Positions 26,463 to 43,442 of a stretch of DNA of 62,000 nt are shown here, one piece after another (positions within the stretch are counted from its first letter, which is position 1; the number at the start of each line of letters is the position of its first letter). The notes under the pieces were generated by a model. The model made no database searches. It was given only the letters and a program-made list of their open reading frames with translations, and was not told the origin of the DNA. Location of the stretch: positions 11,540,060 to 11,602,059 of the forward strand of contig NC_049994.1 of assembly GCF_000003815.2 (NCBI RefSeq), in the 5' to 3' direction. The stretch comes from Branchiostoma floridae. Its lineage: Eukaryota; Chordata; Leptocardii; Amphioxiformes; Branchiostomatidae. The position numbers were made by a program, and so were the translations under genes.

Positions 26463-29420
26463 ATGACCGGTAGCGATGTTTTCGTGTCCGAACAAAAACA
26501 GCCGACAGTCAGCGACCCAACAACTGACGGTTCGGTGATCACAGATAGCACGGAGGATAGCTTCAGCAAAGGGCGAAAGAAGTGGCGAGTGCAGAGGAGA
26601 TACGGCAGGAGAATAGTTCGTAATGCTGCGCCCAAAGAGAGCCAACTAGATGACGACACCGATGAGAACAACAAAGTACCAGAAGTGGCACCTTCGTCTC
26701 GAGATGTGAGTCGCGCCATCTTGGAGAACAACCCCTCGCATGACCGGCGCCTGCAGCAATACATCCGCGGTCTGGAGAGAGGGAGGAGGAAGGTAGAAGT
26801 AGACATTTTCCTCCACCAGAGGCAGTTCCTGCTCAAACAGCTCTTCAATAAGGACTTGGAGATCAAATACAAGAGGAGAGCGTACCACGGAGTGGAGAGT
26901 GACGGGGAGGGAACGGAAGACACGGACGCCTCCCCTGGAAAGTTGTCCGAGCTGCCGCAGCTGCAGCGGCCACAAACGCCGGTGAATGGTCACAGAGTCC
27001 CGGCGTGTCATCAACGACGACTCAGATACTCACACGCGCAAGAAGGGAATAAGACAGAACCCTCCAAACCACCAGCGACTGAAACGAGACCGCTGACACA
27101 AGAAGCCTTGGCAGAACATACGCTCGCGCAGAGACTAGTCGAAGAAGGCAGCGTCCATCATTTTCCGGTACTCTCACACCACGACAAGGCGAGACAAGAA
27201 ACCACAGAAGATTCCGCCCGAGATAGCTTTGTTCAGAAATACTGTTCCGAGGAAGAAGAGGTTAACCAGAATGCTCTCACAGAACAGAAACTACAGTCAG
27301 AGGAACGGTACGTGGAGCTCGACGATTCCGACCCAAGTACCTTTTTGATTAAGAAGCTGCTATGCTGTAACGTTGAAGACAACGCTGCTCCTCGAGAAAA
27401 TGACGTTGAACTTGAAACGATCCTTAGCAGCTCGTACGATCAAACCGAGCAACAGAGCATGGAAGTGAAAGGGACCGCATTAGCTGGAGAAAGAAGGACC
27501 ACAGAGACTCCACAAAGAAGAACATTCTCCAGAAGGAAGTCGTCTTTAACTGATGGTGCGAGTTCTGGGGACAATGCTCCACCCTATGGCACTCTTGGAG
27601 GATGCCGAATGCCCAGGATCGTGAGGAAAGAGGAGCGGGCCGCAGCAGTTGAGCCGTCGGAGTCGGCAGCGAGCCCGCCCGAGCGCCTTCCTCACCTACG
27701 TCGGTCTGCTTTCCTCAGCCAGAAAAGTTTCTCGTCGCCCTCTTTGCTGAGATCTCAACAATCGCATCCCATATTACTTGAAGGTAAAACTTTCCACCAA
27801 AAATCATTTAAAAGTTTCATGTCATACACAATAAAGATTATTTTTTTGCTTATAGTGATGTTGCTAAGTATGGTAAGAAATTCGATACCAAAACAGCCGA
27901 ATGGTGCAAATTAGTAACACAACAGCCGTATGAATCCGGAATCTTAACCGATGTTCTGAAAACGGTTCTCGTCAAAGCAGTATCAAGGTAAAATTCATAT
28001 GAAGAGTTATCCTCCTATATATCCCCCATTTAGTTAGATATGACCACTTGGAGTATTGTTGCTATGAATAAAATATTGAAGGCTAAGCGAAAATGTACCC
28101 CACGATCTTCAAATATACTAAGGATGATACTGATGTACATGTACCATTTAGCGCATGTCGGAGAAAGAATTAGTAAATTACATTGTTTTTCTAATATTCT
28201 AAACTGTTAAAAATATGTTTTTTATAGAACGTCGCGGGTTCGGATCCCACCCAGTGATCGCTCAAGCAGACGCCGAGCCTCAGTCGGTCCTGCCGAGAAG
28301 CAAGGAGCAGATCATCGAGAAACTCGCCCTGTCCCTTCCCGTTCACCTGCTGACAAAAGCAATGGAAGACAAAGACCAAAGGTAAGCAAAGAGCTTTATC
28401 CCATCCCCCCACCCAATAAAAAACGATCCCTTCCTAATTTTATGACAGAGCTAAACAATTGCTCTTGATCCACTTTCTTCAAAACATCTTTATTAATTTT
28501 GTAAGTGATATATTGGTGGTGCTTTGCTTTCCTTTCAGAGATAGATGCGGAATAATTAGAGAGATTTTTTGTCACTTTAAGGTGTCTTAGCTTGGAGAAT
28601 TGCTTAGTATCTATTCCTAATGCAATGAACATCAACAAAGACCACGTACCGTACACATGAATGATTCTTTTCAACCTGTAATACGTTAGAAAGTTGGATC
28701 TAATGGACATTCTTTAGATGTTCAAAATGGCGGAAGGTTAGGGTCATAAGGTCATTAAGGCTGTGGCTTTCATTGGATAGTAAAATTATACTTACCTTGG
28801 GTCACAAATCCCGATAATTGAACCTAATCCCCCTTACCAGTCTCAGTCTGTAATTAAGTCTGGAATTTGCGACCGATGGGCACGACAAAACATAGCAGGT
28901 GGGAGGGGTCAGGGGTCAGATTTATGTAAGTCGCAAAGTACTTTGGGAAAAATCAAATGAAATAAAGCGAGCACCGGCCCTATATATAGCCATTCAATGT
29001 ATGGCTGTTGCTATCAGCAATTACAGCCGAATTACACATAAAACTGAAACTTAACATAAGCCAGATAACAGCTACTAATTAAGCAACTAAATATGATTTT
29101 GGAAACGGTAAGACATTTTAGGTAGCATACACTACCTTTTGTCAGTGACACCGACCAGGATCTGTTAAAAAGCAGGTTTTAATCGAAATCTATGAGTTCA
29201 TAAAAGTTATGTTAATTGGCAAGAGACAAGTAAACAAAACTTTACACTTTTACTTTTGTTTCCCAGGATTCTGACCCTGTCTTGGAAGGACACCCATGAT
29301 AAACAGAAGCGACTTCTGGCGAAGACCAAGAAAACCCTCTACGAGAACCACCTCCGCGACCCGAGATTCGTCAAGTTGCAGGAGAGCCTATGCACCATCG
29401 AGACGCCTCCTGGCGAGTAG
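26463..29420 (+). CDS. Unrecognised 542-aa basic/acidic protein
   Basis: Exons 26463-27783, 28228-28381 and 29267-29420; splice phases 1 and 2 close exactly and end at TAG. I do not recognise the family. Residues 1-30 are Ser/Thr/Asp-rich, then comes a very basic segment (GRKKWRVQRRYGRRIVR). Residues about 79-140 are a predicted long helix rich in Arg, Lys, Leu and Gln (DVSRAILENNPSHDRRLQQY, then LERGRRKVEVDIFLHQRQF). Residues about 145-440 are low-complexity and probably disordered (Glu, Ser, Arg, Pro). The last ~100 residues, from exons 2 and 3, look helical and compact (KEQIIEKLALSLPVHLLTKA; KKTLYENHLRDPRFVKLQES). No signal peptide or membrane segment is convincing in the spliced product. 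The helix recalls short coiled-coil proteins such as CCDC190 only loosely. The gene is likely real because three exons keep frame and have high-quality borders. Confidence 0.8.
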
Positions 29421-30175
29421 AAATGGCTCTGCAGCTTGCGAAAATGCTCATGACCTACTGTCTGGTTTTGTAGTATACGTTAATGTATTGACATCCATAG
29501 AATACTTAAATCGCAGTCTCAAATTTAGCTTTAAATGACGTATTAGGACGCAAGACTCCGCAAGAACAACATAGTGTTCTCTTTGTGATGATAATTGAAA
29601 TATAGATACGAATTGTTAACTAGTTAATGTGTTCACCGTCCACTATATATATAACCAAGGACATTCATATAACGTCCTTGATATAACGTTAGCACACACT
29701 TCACAAATTTTTAGTTTGTCGATAATCAACCCGTCCATGCTAGCGAAAACACCGTCCAGCGGTTAATAACGAAACAAAGCTGACCATGTAAATAAGTGTG
29801 ATTTTTCTGTAGATGATTATCAAATGTGCATATGATTATTTACCTGCTGTATATATCAATACTTTCTGTGCTGTACTGTTTCTTGAAGTTATCTTTGTAA
29901 AAAGAATGATCTAAGCTTCTTGTCTTGGGAAGACATGTAGAAAAAATCTGTGTGCTGTGATTTCAAAGTCTATACTTATATTTATTTATTTCATTTGAAC
30001 CTTTATGACGATAACGCAGAGAGACGTAACTGTTCATCAAGGCATTGTTTTCTCCTCAGACTTGTTGTGTTGCAAATCAATGTGCTATTATTCTAACTTG
30101 TGTGCTATAAGTTGTATTCCAACGGCTTTTCTGTGTGCAATTCAAAAGAAATAATTAAGCTTGGTATGAAGTGTG

Positions 30176-30181
30176 AATAAA
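30176..30181 (+). terminator. Poly(A) signal AATAAA, 542-aa gene
   Basis: AATAAA 756 bases after the stop, following AT-rich 3' UTR-like sequence, with T/G-rich sequence about 25 bases beyond. This is the most plausible end of the transcript. Confidence 0.5.
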
Positions 30182-30199
30182 CGTTTTATGACAGATGAA

Positions 30200-32640
30200 A
30201 CATGTTTGCAATTGTGTGAGTTTTTTCAAAATATCTGCTAAGGTTTATATAACGTTATCAATGATTGAAATCAATAGCAGAGATATGAACAGAACAGAGA
30301 TTGGGAAATGAAAAAGAAATTATGGTAGACAGACAAGAAAGTAGTTCCTTTTGGTAGCTGTGTATTGACGCCAGTCTAGTTCCATTCATAAAACCATCAT
30401 CTTTGTTCTTTGTTAAGATGACATTTAAGTCACTGAAAAGTGGCGTTTTATTAACACCTAGGTATTTTATAGCAATGAGAACGAATACTTACAAGGCATT
30501 ATATATATACTATTTGGAGCCAGGTAGCTAGAACAGAAACAAGCCGCTTGACAGAAGATCTGCTTGGAGAAACCCTCAGCAGAGAAGACCCACAGAAGCC
30601 AACGACATAAATGACCTGTTCCACAATTCTATGAATATAGGGGCGTTTTATTAAATACTACATAACCTATATAAGTTGCTGCTGTGCGAAAAGAACAACT
30701 GTTGTAGAATACAAGTGTCCGTAAATTACTAGTAATTATGGTTTGCATTGCGGAATATGGTGTTTGAAAAATCATTGCATTATAGTCATTCGACTCCTGA
30801 AGGGGTGAACTCCAAGGCCGAGGATTTCATCCCTGTAGACGCACCAGTACCGACCTGAGGTGCAGAAACCGTTTCGACATGTGGCATTTTGGGCATCGAT
30901 TCAATAAATACAAACGTGATTTTTTAACAGCAAAAGTCTGGACATTACTCTGCCGCGGTGAAATTGCGACACCATGCGGTGATATTCCAAACTTCACCTC
31001 TCAAAAAAGAACTGAGAAGAAGTTGTATAAAAACTTTCCAGTTTGTCTAGACTCAATGTCTAGGTAGACTGATCTGAAAGAAGAGCCACCACACGTAGTT
31101 GTGAACGATAACTTTCAGAAATGACTTCCCGACATGTTTGAATTTGTCTCCAAGCAGATCCTACGGCATCATAAGATGCTATCAAACGGCGGGTAGAGGA
31201 GTGAAGCCTGCCCAGGAGTGTGGGGATGGGAGTGTGTATGCTACCGGTGCCCGCCTGACTCCCTTTGGCCCTGACCAGCTTAATTTGGTAGTATCCTATG
31301 CAAGTTATGGTACCGTTGGATCTGCTTGGAGATTAGGAATTTGGAGGTAAGTAAAATAGTACAATATGGCAGAGTTTATGACCTAATACCTGAGAAGAAC
31401 CAAATTATTCAATGTGCTAAGATGTTAAAATACTTGAAGATCGCAGTCGTTCGAAATTTCTGTATCCAGCCTACATGTGAGGTAGAAAGATCAGTTATTA
31501 TGTTGGTTGCTTACTTTCCCTTGAGAGACAGTACCGTTGAACCACGCCACATAGCGACTTTGTACAAAATTACAGGTCGTTTTCATGAATGGGCTCCGTG
31601 GCAAGATAAGTAAACTGTTGACCCCAAGGTCCGTTTCCTTCATGCATGACGCATAAACAAATGTAAAGTTTTAAAAAGCTGTAACACTTAAGGTTATACA
31701 ACTCAACGTTGAGTTAACAAATCTAATATTAGAGACGATTTATGGGATGTTTGAAATATTAAACTTTCTTATGTGTTTATCTTTTAAGTTTGTAATATAA
31801 CAATAGGTAAGTCTTCAATAAATCATTCGGTGAATATGATAGCCTCTTCTATTAAAGCGACCTCTGGGTCGTGGAACTGGGTATCAGATTAACACACGTT
31901 AATGTGGTTAACTTTTTATCCAATCACAGCTAAAGGATTTTGCTTGAACAGATGCCCCGTTGTCTACACATGTGTCTGGAGGTGCCAAGGTAAGACAACA
32001 AGTTTATGTCAACAAAACAAGTTGTGTGCGGCAGAACGCTCGTGTGTTTGACACACGCACAAAGCTGGTGTGGATAATTGTCTGCCGAGTTTTTGTGTTT
32101 CTGCATAGTACGATGAAATTATCCCTGGAGTCACCTGAGCGTTGCATTATAAACAGGGGTGTACTCAACATTATTATTTTATTTTTAAGAATTATTGATT
32201 ATTTCGGACGACAAATACTACATTGATATAGTAAAGATAATTATAAAGTTTAAAGAATTCTTATCTAGACACAATTTCAGGACATCAAAATGGCGTTTTG
32301 TAAAGATTTGTCACTTAGACACCCCTATTATTAACAGGATTGGTACCGCTCAAACCGGTCTGGTAACCCACATACCGTTATACAGGTTGCATGCAAATAT
32401 GGCTTCCTCCTATTGTTATACAGATAGCTCCGGTTCGAGGAACGTACCACTCGTGGGGGATATTTTATTTTAAAAGTGTATAAAAATCTTTTATTTTTCA
32501 TAAAGACTCGTAAATTTGCTGCCCACTTATCTAGCAAGCCATATGAAGCACTCTATCTTTAGTTTCTTTACAATATTTGTTGCTTTGTTGAACTTAGGAT
32601 TGGGTTTTAGAAATTTGCATCAACTAATCCCCCCTTTTGT
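30200..32640. other. Intergenic upstream of OVOL
   Basis: No convincing coding exon. One segment ending at 31347 (before GTAAGTAA) has a good donor and an open frame but no known motif; it could be an alternative 5' exon. The rest is AT-rich. Confidence 0.35.
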
Positions 32641-32649
32641 CGTTAGAAT

Positions 32650-32760
32650 CGTACGTCCAAGAAGCATCGTGCGAGCGTTGTTACGGTTTACCCACACGCA
32701 GCAGCCGGCGGCAAAGTGCACAAGCGGTCTGACTGTCCCCTCTATCCGCCACAACTTACA
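32650..32760 (+). other. Probable 5' UTR exon of OVOL
   Basis: A segment ending CACAACTTACAG followed by GTAAGAAC. The next acceptor is TTTTCTCAACAG at 33107-33118, 19 bases before the OVOL start codon. A 358-base intron between them is plausible. The left end is a guess. Confidence 0.4.
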
Positions 32761-33136
32761 GGTAAGAACGCTACGGGTTCAAAATGTCCCCCAAACGCAC
32801 CGTTTTGAAGGAAGATTCGTACCCTTGAGTCGGCCACAGGTGTTCCGGGTTGTCCCAGGTACCGTTGTTTGGCGTGACAAGGCTGGAATGTTCGATTTTA
32901 TACAAAAATGTGAGAAATTCACCCGTCCGGAAATGGTGGGTGGATAGCGGGAACCTCAGAGCGCCCTCCCCGCCGAAATTCAATGATTGTCACCCAGCCG
33001 TATCTCTCTTGCCGCAAGTTCGAACCATTCTTTGTGGAACTCATTCAAAACTTTGTGTGGAAAGTTTTCATGTAACTTTTGCACCGCTGTTTTGAAGATT
33101 TGTCTGTTTTCTCAACAGGAAGTGAAGTAGCGGGAA

Positions 33137-38150
<5,014 letters not shown>

Positions 38151-41100
38151 GATTTCTAAATATACAAGTGACATTGTTTCAAGATTTACGTTTGAGTTCA
38201 TTCGACAACTCATTTACAATTCCACCGATATGTAGCTGTTATAATCAACTTTTCTTTTGTCAAATTGTGTAGATATCATTATACATATTCTTGCCATGTT
38301 GAAAAAAAGGTTGTCTGTTGACTTCTGTTCGTCAGTAATTTACACAAGACGTCACAGCCAAAATATGTGATAGAACCGTGTCAAACCAACTCATCTTTAC
38401 AATCAAAGTTGTAAGGGAATTGGAAATTATCCACCGAAGGAGTTAGCCATAATATTTCATTTACTATATGAAGTTACGTTTAAACTTGATCGTCGCTATC
38501 TCAACATTATTCTTGGAAAGTTGTGAGCTATCCGGAACGCAATGCATGCTGGGGATTTTGTAGTGTCAAAGGTTAAGTCGGTAGTGCATTGTGGGAATGC
38601 TTACTTCCATGAAGTAAAAGAGCTGCATATCAATTTTCGTCATGCAGGGTTGGGGACATTCTATTTTCTTATATCAGTTCTAGGTACTGGTTATGCTGCT
38701 TCTAAAATATATATACTTGAGAAGGAACATTAACCACAGAACGTCTTGCACCAAGTTTGAATAATAGTATTTCTAAAACCTTTAGTTAACATGTTGCCAT
38801 ATATTTGTAACGCCAAAAATATGAAAAGATGAATAGTTGACGCAAATTTGAGCGAATATACGTGTAACACTATATCAAGGCTTCAACATATCCCGGGCAA
38901 TGCAGGGCGTATCTATGGGCGTATCAGACTGGTGTATTTGGACGGTAGATTTTCATAGTTTGATATCATCATCATCATTGATATAGAATGTGCAATATCC
39001 TATGGATACAGAATTCTTGCTACCGCTGCTATGCACTTCTCATTGTACATACCATATAAGGGGTGGATGCGGCCACGTGTGGGGGTTTGCATATATTAGC
39101 ATATATTAATCTATTTTTGGAAGTGATGAACTGTGGTGCAATATTACGAGACGTTGGTTATAGAGGATGGACAAGGGGTTCGCTTTGGGATACCTTCGGT
39201 GCCAATAAAGAGAGTTTAGATATGAATCGATGTGGTGTGTTTTATTACCTTCGCCGAGAAGGTCATATTTTGGGTAGCGTTTGTGTGTTTGTATGTAGAA
39301 GACCAGCATAACTCGAGAATGCCTAGATTGATTGTATTGATATGTGGGTAGGTCTTGATAAGACCTGTAAACGATTAGATTTAGCCCCCCCCCCCTGAAA
39401 CAAGGTGGGGTAAGTGGGTAAAAAAGAGACAAACTTTAGACAATCCATAAACAGGACACCACAAACTGCCAACGTAAAACCATCACCTAAATCTCAACAG
39501 TGACAATACATTGATAAGTAACACGCGCAGCAGTAGGTATTCGTCAGTTTTGCAAGACTATGAATATACACATTCTACATACACAGTGTACTTATTGTTT
39601 GTTTTTACGCGTTGAACGTCTGAGTTCTGAGGCGAGTCTCCACTTTTCTTTCCACTCCCACCCAGTTTATAGTCCACCATAAGATTATAATATAATCAGA
39701 AAGGGAAACAAAAAATGCCGGAAAATTTTAGTACATGCAGAAGCAATTACGAAGTCGTCACCGGCAACAATTGGTAAAATCGACTACACGTACAGTTCTG
39801 TAGGCATTTCTGCAGTGAGTTGTAATAGAATGAGCGAAAGAGTTTCTTTTTCCGTGTAAAGTCGACCTTGCCATTCAAAACCAGACATACTCTAACTTTA
39901 TCATAGTGAGTGACGATCCAAGTCGGACTTCCTTTGATCCATTTTTCCGTAAATGGCTGTATGACGTCACGGTCTCCTGGCAACAAAGTTGATTGTTATC
40001 GCTCTACAACGCGGAAATAAATATGTCCGTTCAGCACTGAGTTGTAGGATAGCCTGTCTCCAGGATGTTGCTGAAAACGGAGCAAAGGTTATCATATCAT
40101 AGGCGATTCATGGGTTTACATGCATTCTTGACAAGTTTTGTCAAAAGAGGAAACTTTTGAAAAAGAAACTTTTGAAACATTTACTAGTCACTGACTTACA
40201 AGACAAACAACGTGTGCTTGTGCTTCAAAAGCGTGGTTCCTTAAGGTTTCAAATTGTTCCGAGTGGCACCCAGAATGATGGACTAAGAAATAGAACCTGG
40301 CTTGTTTACTACTAGAACTTGTACAAGCAGGGAACAGTCAAGGTTCAATAATATCGAGTGAAGGCCTAGGCTTTTCACAACGTTTGAGCAGTGAAAATGT
40401 CCACAAAAAATAAATTGCAAGAAAATATAAGCATTAGGATACCCAAACCTATACTTCTTCTGTCACCAAAATGCTATGACCATAGCATGAATAGGGCAAA
40501 AGAATTTAAACGGAGGTTCTGCTGCCGTACCAAGGATAGTCGACAGAAAGCCCAAACTGTACCTCAAGCTTGTTCTTTTGACGACCTGCTCATAAACCAA
40601 TGCAATTCCAATTCCTCAACCGGTTCTTAAGTTATGCTGACCATGGCCACAGAAACCAAAACAATCAGACACACGTGTACACACACGCACACACACACCG
40701 ACACACACACACACGATGCGCCCCAAATGCATCAATTAACGTCATGCTTGAGGTTGAACTAGCTTGACCCCAATGGCTAAGCGCTACTGTAAGAGTAGTA
40801 CATGATCATGTTAATGTGGTCATATAAGTCTTGCATGAAGTCTTGAGGCACTGAGAGCCATTAGTACGAGGCAAGGCTTCAGTACTATCTATGCTTCGTG
40901 CAGAGAGAAGATTACAAGCTGTAGTTCCGAGCTTCGTGGATCAACTTCAAATTGCTTGACAACTTTACACAAAAGCTCCAGTACTGACGGATACATTAAC
41001 AGCGGACAGTAAAGCTTGAAAGCAAGGCTGAGTGTAGAGATATCGACGCTCACACACGGTCGTAAGCCCGGCGGCGCCGACAGTAAATGGCACAGAAATC

Positions 41101-41606
41101 TCCCATCCGAGTTTAAAGACAGGTGGAGTATAGAACCTGGCAGAGTCTTATTGAATTACTGTCTTCAACTTGAGTTATGAGCGAGATAAAAGTGGAAAGC
41201 CTTCGCTCTCTCTCGGTTTTGTGCTTACTGCTAAAGGGAATTTAGAGAGTGCAGTATTCACGACCAGTCAATCATATTGCACTGGCCTGACAATGCAAGA
41301 ATCAGGTAGAAAATAAAACCATTTCCTCGCCGTCAGCAAAGAGAGGTAAAAAAAATGGGAGAATCTTCGCTCACCCATCCAATATTTCTAAGTATAGATG
41401 TTCGTATAGAAATAAAAACAAGGCAATCAGATAATTTGGGCGTAGAAAAAATGGTATTTCCGGTTGCCCAAACGACGATAGCCAAAACTGGCGTTCCTAT
41501 GCTTATGGGAGTCGATCGCTGACTTAAAAGTTTTGAATGATGAATGGTCAAACCAGACTTCCATGTAATTTTGAAAGTTCTTGTTAACACTGTGATAGCA
41601 AGCAAG
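38151..41606. other. OVOL 3' region and intergenic DNA
   Basis: The first part should include the OVOL 3' UTR; I see no AATAAA within about 1 kb of the stop. A CA-rich stretch lies near 40677-40715. A dispersed repeat is listed at 39235. A 79-aa frame near 40391 has no domain or splice support. Confidence 0.35.
39235..39380 (+). repeat. Dispersed repeat with CAGCATAACTCGAGAA core
   Basis: The segment ACCTTCGCCGAGAAGGTCAT, a TG-rich stretch, then CAGCATAACTCGAGAATGCC and a ...TATTGATATGTGGGTAGG block. Similar cores recur at 48752 (CAGCACAACTCGAGAA) and, weaker, near 49394 (CTACAACTCCTGAATCGAT...GATATTTGGTATG). Probably one repeat family of unknown class. Confidence 0.45.
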
Positions 41607-41607
41607 C

Positions 41608-41688
<81 letters not shown>

Positions 41689-41706
41689 AGAAGGGGGGGG
41701 GGGGGA
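41607..41706. repeat. (GA)n microsatellite and G-rich tract
   Basis: A pure GA run to about 41682, followed by runs of seven and about thirteen G separated by AGAA. The strand is entirely purine, so triplex or G-quadruplex structure is possible. Confidence 0.95.
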
Positions 41707-42363
41707 ATAGCTGGCCCCTTCCAAACCTGTTTAAGCAGTAACCAAAAGAGGAAACAAAGTAATAGTTTTCCTAGGTCTGCATGTCATAGACACATAGACA
41801 TACAAGGAACCTTGTCGTTAAGTATAATGGTCTAAATCTTTGCTATGAATTCCTGAACAGGTTTTGAATACAAGGTTCCCCAGCATGACGTACTTGACAT
41901 TTCGAAAATAATAGTGCAAATGTAGAAAAGGCCATTCTTAGGATTAGTGTCGAAGCTACAATATGTTTTTTTTATACTGAATGTATCTACGAAATGGGGC
42001 TGGTTATATCAACACATCCACGGCTTGTCATGTAAGAAAGAGATGTTGGATCTATTAGCTTATTCGTGAAGCACTAAGGGACTAGTTGCTAGCAGGAGGC
42101 CCATCTGAGCTCAACGACCTACCTTATCACAAATACACAGTAGCTGTTCAAATTGGCGATGTAGTGCTGCTGACTCAACTTGCAATTGCCTCTATCTGTT
42201 CCATATAGGATAATGCGTTTATATCGGTTATCAACAACAATTTAAGTTTACAGTCTTTCGCAAGCCTTCAACAAACTGGTACTCAAAGTAAGGGAATACA
42301 TGTGACAAATTACTCATAACCATCAGCCGTTATAATTAGTATGTAAACTGCTCGGAAAATATT

Positions 42364-42535
42364 GTTTAAGGGCCAATGTTCGCAGTGGTTTATGCTAACG
42401 TTTTATTCACTGCGAAATCAAAATCACCGCGCGAACATTTTGTTCTGTCCACTTGTCCTTTGTTTCAAACGTGAACTTAAAAATTTCTTCCTGGCGAGAA
42501 ATAGATTCCCCGCGAACATTTCACCTTTTATGTAT
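42364..42535. mobile_element. Diverged MITE related to the TACTGTAAAA family
   Basis: The left part has GCCAATGTTCGCAGTGG and the right part ends CCCCGCGAACATTTCACCTTT. These are inverted around GTTCGCGGGG-type sequence, as in the element at 43228. The ends are eroded. Confidence 0.4.
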
Positions 42536-42732
42536 GTATGTATGAGCATAACGCCATGATTATATTCAAGTATATTCAACGACAGCCCTGTACCATGAAG
42601 GTAATACATGTTGGTCAATACTACAATGTACTTGACCGTTACACATAAAAGGACGGTGCGTGATTTTGTACCACGGTCCCTCAGAGGCGCTCGATCAATT
42701 TCTGTTCTCGTAGAAAATTACCCCCCCCCCCC

Positions 42733-43227
42733 GATCAATTGATATGTTTATTGCAAGTTCTTGCCCGAGGGCTAATTGCAGGTACAAACAACATGTAGAA
42801 TAAGCAAAAATACAAAGGTGCTAGGGACTACATTCTATGACTGTGCTATGCTAGTGTACATTATACTGGTTTTGTTGGGTTAGACTTCTTCTCTTTAGGC
42901 AGTGGAAGACGAATTTACCCACTTCTTTTATAATGTGTGGGTTCTTTGATTTTAATAGTAGGATTGATTTTTCATTGTCAGGAATAGTTGGAAAGTAAGC
43001 GTGTATTTTGGATACACTCATAAATAGTTGGTTTCTTATATCATCATAAAAAGAACAATTAGTGATAAAATGACTCTCGTCTTCCACAGCATTTGAGGGG
43101 CAATATTTACAAATCCTCTCGGACACAGGTAGCTTCATATATCTCCCCTTTTCTGTTTCCAGGGGGTGGGCACTAATTCTAATCTTACTGGTAGCTGAAT
43201 ATGTCCACCTGAATATGTCGTAAATAT
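42733..43227 (-). mobile_element. 5'-truncated LINE fragment, reverse-transcriptase ORF C-terminus
   Basis: On the minus strand a frame ending at 42851 reads SKIRISAHPLETEKGRY, then LPVSERICKYCPSNAVEDES, HFITNCSFYDDIR. This is the C-terminal Cys/His-containing tail of animal non-LTR retrotransposon ORF2 proteins. It is followed by CAATTAGCCCTCGGGCAAG and AATAAA, resembling a LINE 3' UTR. The upstream side stops at the MITE at 43228, so the catalytic domain is absent. Dead copy. Confidence 0.75.
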
Positions 43228-43442
43228 TACTGTAAAAGAGGGAAATGTTTGAGGCGGGGTTATGTTAGTTATTTTCAAACCTGGCAGCTCTATTTTTCGC
43301 TAACATATTTTCCTTTACTGCGCATTGCAGTAAAACAGTGCATTGCAGTCTCAACAGCTAACTTATAAATCCTCAGCGAACAGCCGCCATTTTCTACCTG
43401 CCGCGAAATTTAAACCCCGCGAAAATTTTCCTTTTTACGGTA
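43228..43442. mobile_element. MITE, TACTGTAAAA family
   Basis: It begins TACTGTAAAAGAGGGAAATG and ends CGAAAATTTTCCTTTTTACG followed by GTA, the inverse with mismatches. TA at each edge may be the target duplication. It borders the LINE remnant and appears to have inserted at or cut its edge. Confidence 0.7.

Noticed and set aside
26432-27014. Minus-strand frames of 122 and 163 codons
   Set aside because: Antisense shadows of the large coding exon of the 542-aa gene.
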